A stretch of DNA of 64,000 nucleotides from NCBI RefSeq assembly GCF_008831285.2, contig NC_045147.1, forward strand, positions 17,834,854 through 17,898,853. Reading direction: 5' to 3'. The position numbers and the translations under genes were made by a program. Under the pieces are notes generated by a model. The model searched no databases. It worked only from the letters and a program-made list of their open reading frames with translations, and had not been told where the DNA came from. This document shows positions 36,483 through 46,989 of this stretch, in pieces. Positions within the stretch are counted from its first letter, which is position 1, and each line of letters begins with the position of its first letter. Source of the DNA: Nymphaea colorata (Eukaryota; Streptophyta; Magnoliopsida; Nymphaeales; Nymphaeaceae).

Positions 36483-39400
36483 TCAGTGTTCAACTTTCAG
36501 TTGCGAGCTCAGACCAGTTTCCAATGCGAGAACTTCTGTTTTCAAGGCAAGAACCTTCTTTGGAATGTTCGGTAATGAGATAGTACCCTGATCATACCCA
36601 TTCATCAGTAGTTTGCCAATTTTGGACTTCCACTCAGATGGATCTTCAGTTTTATTGTCGTGAACAACCCTGTCACAGTAGTTGAGCATTGATCCTAACC
36701 CAGTGTTTGGTCTCCAACCATAGTCCTCCAAGGTCCGTGCTTCATCTTCTGTCAAATCTTCTCCAACCTGGTAGTAGAGCGAGAATCAGTCAGGTACAGA
36801 ACTTGAATAATATTGTACAAGGGCATAATCATAGTTGACAAAATGTATATGCCAATACATTCATGAGGCAAACAATGATTTTTGCTTAACCATCAGTTTT
36901 ATCCACATGGAACTGAAACCAGGTGCCAGTTGCCACCGATTTATGAAGCAAATGAGTACTTTTTGCGAGATCATCTGCTATTCAACATCAGGCGAATCAG
37001 TTTTTATCTACATGGAACAGAAACCAGGTGACACCTATTTATGAAACAAATGAGTACTTTTTGCAACACCATCTGCTATTTAACATCAGGCGGTCACCAA
37101 TTACAATGCACAAAGCCTGACCAGGACGAGTAAACAAAATGAACAGTTCATCAATTCAAAAGTGTAGCCTCTGTCGTTTAAATTTAACCACCACAAAATG
37201 GACAAACATTATACTAGCAGAGCACACAATCATCGTTGACAACAGATATATGCAATACATCCATCAGGTAAGCAATCCTGGATAGGACTACCCATGGGTT
37301 TATCTATATGTAACTGAAACCAGATGGCTAACTATTTATGAAACAAATGTTCAGTTTTTGCAAGTTTATTGGCTACCAATACCAGGTGATCACCAATTAC
37401 AATCCACAAATCTTGGTTCGAATGAGAATGCCCAATGGACCATTTTGATTTCAAGGACGTTATGCCTGGGGTTTATGTTGGACTTTCGCCATTACAAAAT
37501 GAAATCATGTGAAGTGTGAACAGCAACTGTGAACATTAGACAATTAGTAGATCAGACTACATAATCAGCTGTTCTATATAATGATGTTACAAACCAGGTT
37601 AGACTACGTAATCAGCTGCTTTGTATGATCATGTCGTAGACAGATTGCACTGAACTGAGTTTGAAATAGTTCACCTAAAATCCGAACTAGTGAGTAAAAA
37701 TTTCAAAACTCTATGCTGACAAGCAATCACAATCACTCAGTAAATGCTCCAGAATCAAGATTTTACCTGGTCTGCCATGTGTACAACCTACCGTTTCTGC
37801 AATTTGCTATATAACTATGGGAGAAAATCTGTCCCCTGTTTCTTGTTTCAAGGGACAAGAGAGTGGCAAGGGATCCTTTCCATGAGAACAGCTAAAAAAT
37901 CAGAAGGAAACTTGTTTTCGAACTCCAACTTAACCTTTTCCCAAAAGCAGGATAAAGAAGTATTTTGTGCAAACTTAGAAAACAGATAAGAGCTTCTATC
38001 CTGTTACATCAATCATATGCTTTGGCAGAAGTTAACATCCAAGTAATCTAGAAGAAACGGACCCACTCTTAATATGCGGCCATACACTTTCAAAGAATCC
38101 AACCACTACAGGAATCGCCTAAAAGAACTAATGAGAAAGAGAACTAATGAGAAAGAGACAAGCTGAGAACCAGTACTCCATATATCTTACCACCAATGGT
38201 CTGTTCTCAAGGAGTGTTGATCTAGTACAGCTTGTGAGTTTCATTGCAGCAATCAGCCGTCTGATTTGCCAATCAATAGGCAAGGAAGGCACAAGCTCAA
38301 AGAAGTATGTAGCATAACCATATTCAGGACGCTCCAGAACTATTCTGACTCCAAGAAGCAACTCAGAAGTCAAGACAAGAAACTCAGTAAACAGATCGAC
38401 CCAAAGATAATCAAACAGAGAAACTAAATGCCACCTGTTGTGCCGTTCAAATACAAAAATAAACGAGAGCAGATCTCTACACCATCCCCATTCAACTGAC
38501 CACTTGTGAAGCTGTAAATATCGGGTCTACAAATCCAAAAATAACACTTCCTTCAGGCACTAAATTATACATTGAAAAAGGGAGGAGTACCAGCAAGCTT
38601 GCTAAGAATAGCATGTGGACAAGATGTACAAATGGAAAAACTAAATGAAAATACCAGAAAATTTCTTGCCTGTTCAATTAGTGAAATTAAACAAGCCAAG
38701 CAATAACTGGCTTTGGAACCCTTATTGTGAAAAACCTTGGCCAACTTCAGTATCATTGCCGGACGAGAAAATAGCTGCATACATACAAGAATCATCATTA
38801 GTAAACATCAACAAGCACTGAGATGAAGATTAAAAGCCACAACTTAAAATTGTTAAGAGAAAAGGATTAAACAAGGAAAATCGAACATATCCCATACCAT
38901 GCAGGGAAATACAGCTATGATGACAGTACATGAGAACTTTGAAAATCTAAGACATTGGGACAATGATTGACACACATATATGAGCAATCATCAACTAACA
39001 AAATGGAGATTAGAACCACCGCTTTTGCATTGCTTCACCTTTCAAGAGAACTTCACTTCTGTCTAGTAGAGTTTCAGCAAATTTTTATGGCATAGGAAAA
39101 AGTACGGGTCACATTCTCTTGCTATACCTGCTCTAAGAGAGCCATGGGTTGTTGAATACACCAAACTCCTATCGCTCTGAGTTGACAGCTGGTGCATTCT
39201 CTTGCTATACCTGCTCTAAGAGAGCCATGGGTTGTTGAATACACCAAACTCCTATCGCTCTGAGTTGACAGCTGGTGATCCATGTGACATGGGTGTACTC
39301 AGGTTAGGTTGATTCCCACCAATTTATGCCCAAGATCCAGCCTACTGGATTGAACTTTTAAGGACCTTACATCCAACCCCACTTAGCAAGTAGATGTAGC

Positions 39401-41728
39401 TCTTGTTGGAAGAGGATGCAAAAGGAAATAGAAACTAACTTGTCTGGTAATTAGCTTGCTGATACAAAAAAATCTCCTTCATCCTGACAAACTATTTATA
39501 GGCTAATCACCTCCAAAAGGCACAACATTTTTGCTGAAAGAAAAAGCATCCCTCTAGCAATGCACCAGTGTGATGCAATTCCCAATATGACCTATCCCAC
39601 ATGGGTGCAACTGTGGCATTTTTCAAGAACTCTTGGATGCTGGTGCAACACATGTGCACACACATGCAAGTGTGTGTCTATACAGTAACTCAAGCTTATG
39701 TATGTATAACATTGTATGTACAGTTAACTCAATGCTACATATCTAATCCTGCAGACCCTACATACCCCTTTGTAATACTCTATGTGATGTCAGACAATTC
39801 ACAATCTCTCCTCCCTGCCATAAATATCAGGAGGTGATATTCTTACTTAACACCAAACCGAATTGATCTTTCTTATATAAAAATGGTAATTCCACCAATT
39901 TCTTTGTTCTCATGACCTGTGTTCCAGAAAATAAGTCACTTCAATGATCTTCGATGGAAAGGCAAACAAGATAGATATGTTGTCTGAACCATACCTGGTA
40001 GTCCCCATCCAAATAAAAAATTGGGGAATTATATAACAAAATTTTTTTTCGTTGACTCCTACGGGTACTGTTTCTTCTCCACTGCCACCTATTGGTACTA
40101 TTGCAGTAAAATTGACATGCAATATAAAGCCTATAGATGTAACCGTTTGCTCAATGCTAGAATCCACAATTGAAGTATCTGAGATTGCATCTCTCATGCA
40201 TACGCAACATAAGAGATTGTACTAGCTCTTAATTTCACCAACAAAAGTAGGTATTTACCAATCTTTTGTCTTTTTGCCTTTTTTGTAAGAACAAATTATA
40301 TTAAATAGGGTCGTAACAGAGGGAAAAGAAAAACAAATCACACATTCCTCTAACACGTGAAAAAAATGCCTCTCTTAGTCTTGAAGTTGTAGGCATTATT
40401 TGTAATAAGATATTAGTTACAGATGAAGAAAATGCCTCTCTCTCTCTCTCTCTCTCAAATATATATATATATATATATATAGAAAATACTCGATCTGTCT
40501 CTCTCCAGTTCATTGTGTGCATGTATAATGCACAAGTTATATTTTTCCAAAATAAGCTTGGCATCAAGCTATATTCTAAGAACTCTCTGAACTTTCTCAT
40601 GTCTGGCGACCTACTTGCCTTCTGTGTCAAATGAGCAGGTAAGTTTCCTGCAATATCAGTACTAAAACAAGCCAATTGCACTACACACACACACACACAC
40701 ACACTGGTCCACTTAAGTCAGAGAAAGGCCGGACCCTTTGAAATAGATTGTCAAAATAAGTTTTGTGCAATCTAATCTTATAGATATGATATTAAAAGTA
40801 ATGTCAGAGGAAACATAATGGCAATCTGAGTCAATCATTTTTCAAGATTAAAATATTCTTTTAATCACAAAAAAAATAATGGCTCTTACAGCATAAAAAA
40901 TTTGATAGTGGAAGTTTTTTTTTTTTTTAAAAAACAACTTGCATTAAAGCATATTATGCTAAATTAATATTCACAAACATGTTAGCATGTTCATTTTTGT
41001 TTGATTTTTTTATAAGAATGTAAGTAGTCTGGTTTCTGTCCCTGGTCTAAGTAGTCTGAAAGATACCTTGTTGGCTTGTTCTCTCCAAATGAAAATTATG
41101 GTCACCATTTATGAGTTGTCTGCGACTCTGCTGTCTCGAGTCTCGACTGATGGTTCATAAGGTGCTATCCTTAAAAAGTGAATGACAATTTATATTTTTA
41201 CTTTGGAAAAATAACTTTACACATGGCACTTTGTAAACCATCGACCAAGTTGATCAGACCGCTCATAATCAATCTACATGGTTTTCATATTTACTTAGTT
41301 CACATATTTTATGAACTATATACATACTATATATACATACATATATATATATATATATATAAGTACTTACCAGCCTACCAGATCCTCATACTAGATTAGA
41401 TGAGAGTTGTACTTCAATTTCTTGAAAATACAATTGGTTTACATTTTTTTCAACATAATCTCCACCGTATGATCTTTTTCAAGTCAATAGTCTAGCCAAT
41501 TCTCATTAAGTCTGGCATACTAATAGGGGAAGAGCCAGGGGGGCAGCAGGGGCCATCGCCTCACTTCAAATTTTCAAAAGAAAAATTTTACATGAAACTT
41601 TAAAAATTTTATAAAAATGTTGAAAAAATATATTTTGGCTATGTTAAAATTTTGAAACTATCGTTCGGCTCCTCTAATGAAAAATTCCTAGCTCCGCCCT
41701 TGCAGGTCTGGTATCTACTTGTTTTTGT

Positions 41729-41760
<32 letters not shown>

Positions 41761-44700
41761 ACTCAATCTGGTAGCTCATTGGGCAAAGAACTTCGATACA
41801 AGTGAAGCAAAGGCATGTGTGTGCACACACACACATGTGCCTGCATGCGAAAAGAAGTTTATATGAATACCGAAAAGTTACATGCCTCGGAATTAGAGTG
41901 TAAGGCATGACAATTATCCATCATTAACAGCCACACCTCCTAGGATGATGCAGCCTATTTGCAGAACAAATTGTAAACAAAGTGGAGGATGCAAGTTGTG
42001 GGAAACGTTCATGGCAAGTAAATTGACAAGGATGAGGCAGCCTAGATTTTTTACAAAGGATTGTGCATTAGAGAGTACTTTTCAAGAATTTCATTTGGTA
42101 TTTCAACATATGGAGGAACTTCATGAGTCCTAATTCATGGTTTAGAAACTTCCATTTAGCAGGGAAGATATCAGATTTGCAAACTCAATTCATTGTCAGC
42201 AACAATATTACATTCCAATATGGATTTAACTGTGGATCACAAACCTTAGATATAACAGTTTCAAGCTCTGCAAAACCATCAGCATCAGGTAACGTTTCAT
42301 GCCCATCTTCATTTTCCATGTTTCCATAAAGCTTGATTTCGTCAAGTTGCAATCCTCTCTCCAGCAAAATCTGCTAAGTGAACATCACAATCATGAACTG
42401 TAATATTAAAAAAAATAGATCTGGAGTGTAATCCTCTACCTGTAGAAGCCCAGGAGCATCTTCTTCAAGGGCTACCTCCACAGAAGACCTACAAATTATT
42501 GCCAAAATAATAGCCTCAGAAAATCATTTGAACCAACTAAATGTGAATAATAATGTAGACAGATGCTTACGTTGGTGTTCTCTTCTTCCTGCTCTGAATT
42601 TTTAAATCTCTTGCCTTGTGATTCAATAATTCAGAAGACTCATGTTCTGGCGGCAAGGTCCTTCCGGCACACTCACCAAGTTCGCTAGAAATACTTCGTG
42701 GGGAAAGCTTACTCTGCAATAGCATTTTGGTGCGCTCATGCAAAGAAATGTGGTCTAACTCATCCATGAAGTCATCAGGATTTTCATTTTTGATACTAAC
42801 AGGCAGATCCTGTGTTACGGAGCTATCCAATCCATTACAGACAGGAACAATTGCATGACTTTCAATAGGCTCAGTCTTCACTTTCACTGGCAAAATAGAC
42901 AAGGCAGTATCAAGCATATGGCTGTTACTGTTGACATTCCTTTCCTTGTTCACAAGGCTATCATCAAGTTTCATCTGTGGAATAATGTTCTCAGAGCTAT
43001 CCAATTCATCATGAAATGTGACCATTGGAGCATCTTCAATCTGCTCAATCTTCACTTTAACTGGGAAATTTGACACGGGAGCATCTACAACTCTGCCATT
43101 ACCATTGACAGTCATGTCACCATTCACAGGACTGGTCACAAGTGAAGGTTCTGGTATCTGACCTGAACCAATACAATTCCCTGCTTGTGATTCAGCCGCA
43201 GGGCAACTTCCAGTCATATCCTCAATGGAGCATGTGAGGTAACCAGAGAATGGAAGAGAATGAGCAGTTGTGCAAGGACTTGCTCCAGCAGCATCAGCAG
43301 TAGAACGATCAAAACATTTAATGGCACTTATGTTGGATGAATGACATATTTCTACACTTTGCAATGAAGGTAAACAACAATCCTCATCAATTCCATCTCC
43401 AGCAGTCAAATGTTCGTCAACACGACTGGATTTGAACAAACATGCATTTTCTTCTTTCTGCAAATACAGCAGTAAAAATTTGACCTCAAAAGAGCAAATT
43501 GCTTTTCCATAGTCTAGGAAAAGTATGTACCAGAAGGGAAAAAAAGAACAGACTTTGATACTTTGCAACAGACTAGAAACTTTAAGCACGAATTGTCCAG
43601 GTCTTTTAACAAGACAGACAAAAAATTGGGCAATGACATATCCAGATTCCAGGATTTCTAGCCAGAGACAAGAAACCTTTAGAAAACTGAAGCAGATCAA
43701 ATAAGCTGGCAGACAATGTAAATATGATGCTGTTAGTTTTTCAGGTAGTAACATGGAAAGGTTTTCATTTTGATAATAAAGATGAGCATGAGACCATTAC
43801 ATGTAGTGCCTTTCTGTCTAGTTTCAATTATGATACCATCATATATGCCAGAGCATGGGTGTTGGTACACGTACCGGTGCAAAGTATTTTCAAAAAGCTT
43901 GGTTACTGGGACATGGCCCTGTGTGTGTGTGTGTGTGTGTATCTTAACTGAACTGAAAACAAATGCACAGCAGCAAGCGGAAGCAAAAGGTCAAAGTGTA
44001 GAAGATGTTGGCAAAAAAGGCAAAGCATAGATGCATAATCTTTTTTTTAAACAAACCTAAAATTTGGACGATTTTGGATTCAATCAATCTTTGACGGAAT
44101 CAAAAATTGGATGGATTCGGCCTTCGGTGCATTGACCACACTCAACACGGTCAACCCTGCATCTGAAAAGTCTCCAAGGCAGTGCCAGTACCAATGTCGA
44201 CTCGTGCCAACACTTGGTACTTCGCTCGAATAGGAGTGTTCATGTGACATAGTTCTCAGGAATATAATTCACTCATTCCATTCCTTTAGGCTTCTTCATT
44301 TAAGAAAAGGTTCCAATGAATCAATCGGTTTAACTTGTTGAGATCTTCTTACTAACATCTCCTTTTTCTAAACCATTATTGGGCATCCCCACATCCATCT
44401 GACCATTGACAGAAAGTAACTGCTAAAACATGATCAAGAATGACAAATGGAAACTAAAAAAACTTGCAAACCTACCTGATATGTGCAAGGATTTGCACTT
44501 GCATTTTCTTGTCTATTACACAACTGACTTTCATCATTTTCACGAACCAAACTGCAATCTCCCTGCAACAATTCAAAAAAGATCAACATTGATTAAACAT
44601 CAGAAGATGCAGAAACCAGTCATTGGGGTTGATAATTATCATGGAATAGAAAACGCTAAAGCACATGTCAGGTGACTCAAAAAAAGTTCTACGTCAGTAA

Positions 44701-46138
44701 ATTTGTTTCTTCAAGGTTAAATTTGATTAAATATGAATCCCAAACTAGTCCGTAACCTACTGTTTTTTTCGTGTAGGAGCCATATAAAGTGATCATCAGT
44801 AGATAAAATGGACATGAAACGTGGATCTTGAAACAGCAGCACATGATTAGACTAGACAAGACAAGACAGAAAAATAATAAAGGCAAAAAATGTGAGGACA
44901 AAAGAGCAGGTGGGCAGAACAGGAAGCATAACTCAAATAAAATCTAAGAACTTTAGAAACGTTTCCACCATCATCCCTCATGTTCGAAAATAAAAGGCCA
45001 ACGCTAACAAAGCAAAGCCTTTCAGCTTATCAAATAATCACACTGACTGAATGATTCCATCAATATAGTGTATAATGCGAACAATAAGGCACTTCTATCA
45101 TTTAAACCAGAAGACTAGAGGTCCATTTCAGGTTAGAAAATAGATTCTTACATGTTTATATTCATTAAACTTAATGTTCACCCTATCAAACAGACGGTGT
45201 TCGACCGTTTTTTGTCATTAAATCCTGGGAACCACGTTTCTAGGAACTTGAAACTATACAACTCATGTTCTTTGCGTTCAGAAACTCACGCAAAGGCTCC
45301 AAAGCCAGTTTGTAATCAGCTGGAAAAATGAAAATCACGTTCACAACCAACCATCAGTGTCTTGGCTCATATACATCAATTTCTACTGACTAAAATGTCA
45401 ACAATTTCCCTTCGAAGAAGCCACCACTTTCTGCAGTTAACACAATCATGATCCGTACGCAGAGACCGATTCTAATTTGAAAAGGAAAACCGAAACCCCA
45501 GATCTTCAGTAGATTTCACCAAGCTTCCAGTTGAGAAGGATGAAGAACTTCAGCAAAAAACCAATAACAAAGAAGACATACTCTCGACTCCGCATTCCCT
45601 CTAATCTGATGTTCCGCTTGACTTTTTAACGAAAGAAATTGATTCTTGTAGTGTGATGCCTCCGCCTTCCAATGCACGACCTCCTTCTTCAATGCCTCGA
45701 TGAGCCCTTCATGATCACAAAGTGCTTGCTCCTTCCGCCGAATTTCCTCTTCCTTCATCAACACCAACCTGCAAAAGCAAACAAAAACGGTCAGCATATC
45801 CCAAAAATTCTCCTCAACCACCAGAAAGACACCAAAAGAAATTGAATTGGAGAATGATAAATGTCCAAAAAAAAAAACCTTTCTCTCGCAGTAAGAGCAT
45901 CGTCGAGCTGCCCCCACAGGAAACGGAAGGCGTCCCGGTGGGCCAGGAACTGATGTACGGTTGGTGCGAACTGGGACGGATCCGGTGAAACCGAACTATG
46001 GCTAGGGTTAGGGTTAGGATCAGGATTGTGGATCGAGGGCTGAGGGCGGAAGCCGAAACCCGTATCATGGGATCGGTGCTTCCTCTTCCACATCCCTGCG
46101 CCATTCTTCTGGTTCCAGGGAGCTCCGTTCCTCTCCAT
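36483..46138 (-). CDS. Conserved plant coiled-coil protein with SUMO-consensus sites, 10 exons
   Basis: Minus-strand exons are 46138-45879, 45768-45582, 44562-44476, 43457-42571, 42488-42440, 42370-42245, 38774-38655, 38511-38435, 38344-38191 and 36767-36483. Phases agree and give 743 residues. The N-terminus is basic (MERNGAPWNQKNGAGMWKRK). Exon 2 encodes a charged coiled coil (about 88-140, LMKEEEIRRKEQ...EALKKEVVHWKAE). Exon 4 encodes an acidic, disordered middle with an internal repeat and three psi-K-x-E motifs: VKIE (K314), VKTE (K372) and IKNE (K401). The C-terminal part is the most conserved-looking: EEDAPGLLQILLERG, LAKVFHNKGSKASYCLACL, KWSVEWGWCRD, VLERPEYGYATYFFELV, PIDWQIRRL, then EDYGWRPNTGLGSMLNYCDR. 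I remember this C-terminal block from uncharacterised plant proteins but know no established function. A nuclear, SUMO-modified role is inference. Intron 6 is 3.5 kb and intron 9 is 1.4 kb. Confidence 0.88.
36823..37500. repeat. Nested tandem duplications in intron 9 of the coiled-coil gene
   Basis: A ~100-bp unit (CACATGGAACTGAAACCAGG, then TTTATGAARCAAATGAGTAC, then CATCTGCTATT and ACATCAGGCG) occurs twice head to tail at about 36893-37095. A larger unit starting AATCATMGTTGACAAC occurs at about 36829 and again at 37229 and carries one further copy of the small unit near 37297-37420. This indicates at least two rounds of local duplication. Confidence 0.75.
37549..37643. repeat. Two-copy ~50-bp tandem repeat in intron 9
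   Basis: Two copies of a unit containing AGACTACRTAATCAGCTGYT lie head to tail. Confidence 0.75.
39112..39277. repeat. Perfect 83-bp tandem duplication in intron 6
   Basis: The 83-bp unit starting CATTCTCTTGCTATACC and ending GACAGCTGGTG at 39112-39194 is repeated without a visible difference at 39195-39277. Lack of divergence means either a very recent duplication or an assembly artefact. Confidence 0.95.
39966..40536. repeat. Dispersed repeat, copy 2, interrupted
   Basis: The sequence at 39966-40100 matches the repeat at 22175-22345 up to CACTGCCACCTATTGGT. Its final part (CATTGTGTGCATGTATAATGCAC) reappears only at 40508-40536. About 400 bp, including the CT/AT microsatellite, therefore separates parts contiguous in copy 1. 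The copy lies in intron 6 of the coiled-coil gene. Confidence 0.65.
40437..40482. repeat. (CT)n(AT)n microsatellite
   Basis: A CT run of about 20 bp is followed by an AT run of about 25 bp, inside intron 6 of the coiled-coil gene. Confidence 0.95.
41520..41705. mobile_element. hAT-like MITE, ~185 bp
   Basis: The left end AGGGGAAGAGCCAGG and the right end CCTAGCTCCGCCCTT are imperfect inverted repeats of the CAGGGGCGGAGCCAGG type common on small plant elements. The AT-rich core contains TTTCAAAAG and TTTAAAATTT-like words. GTCTGGCAT just left and GTCTGGTAT just right form an 8-of-9 matching direct repeat, compatible with the 8-bp target duplication of hAT elements. No coding capacity. It lies in intron 6 of the coiled-coil gene. 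Confidence 0.6.
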
Positions 46139-46880
46139 AGTTCCTTAATTCTTGGAGAGAGAGAGAGAATGAGAGATGGAGACTCTACGCTGCAGAAATC
46201 GCGCCAGAGGTCCCACCGTTCCCCGAAGCATCGCGACGACTCCGCGCCGCCGTCGTCGTGCCGACACAGCAGAGAGAGGGAGAGCGAGAGAGAGAGAGAA
46301 GACAGGCGCGCGGGAGATCCCCGAGAAAGAGAGGGAGAGAGAGCGAGAGAATGAGGATACCGGATAAGCCAGAATGCAGCCAACACGATTCGGACCATCG
46401 AAAGAACCGGGACGTTGATGTCCATCCCGCTGTGGGCCAGTTAGGAGAACGTTGTTACGATGAAAAGCTAATCATTAGCCTCCCAAGTTTAAGAAAATTT
46501 AGAAAATACCGTCTATTATGTAGAAATTTATGTCTAGACCCTTTGTTGGGAAAAAGAATCTCAAACAACCGACTCACTGGACGGGCAGACCGTGAGACGA
46601 AGAGCCCGAGATCATCTTCACTTTATTGTGCGGCCTACGACACATAAGAATAAAAGCACCTGACGCATGAGTTCAGTTCAGCCCCACGAAAGTCCTAGAC
46701 TGTGTTGCCATACTTGATTTCTAATAAATATGCTGCTACTTAGAAACTTGCCATGACAAACCAAGTTCAATTTGTGAATCAAGCACAAGTACTGTCGCAC
46801 TATATTTCACAAAGTGCACTAAACAAGATCAGTTGGAAACTTGCCCAAGGAGACCAAGTTCAGTTGAAGAATCAAGCGTA
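46139..46880. other. Upstream region of the coiled-coil gene
   Basis: The first ~250 bp carry GA-rich tracts (CT-rich on the minus, coding strand), as expected of a 5' leader and core promoter. Low-complexity Arg/Glu-rich open frames on the plus strand here are shadows of these tracts. Beyond 46650 no promoter or gene is evident up to the FAR1-like relic. Confidence 0.5.
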
Positions 46881-46989
46881 ATGTAGCGTCAATCTGACAG
46901 AAAGTTCAAGATTGCATTCCAAAAGGACTTGCTCATACAAACAAGGTAAAGGGCAAACATGAGTAAATGAATAAATATATAAGATAAGT

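Noticed and set aside
38640-38670. GC-AG intron after GAACAG in the coiled-coil gene
   Set aside because: A normal GT donor (CTG|GTATTTTC) 15 bp further keeps ARNFL and joins in phase to LHKWSVEWGWC.
45814-46425. 203-codon minus-strand frame overlapping exon 1 of the coiled-coil gene
   Set aside because: Out of frame with the conserved exon chain and dominated by the GA/CT tract.
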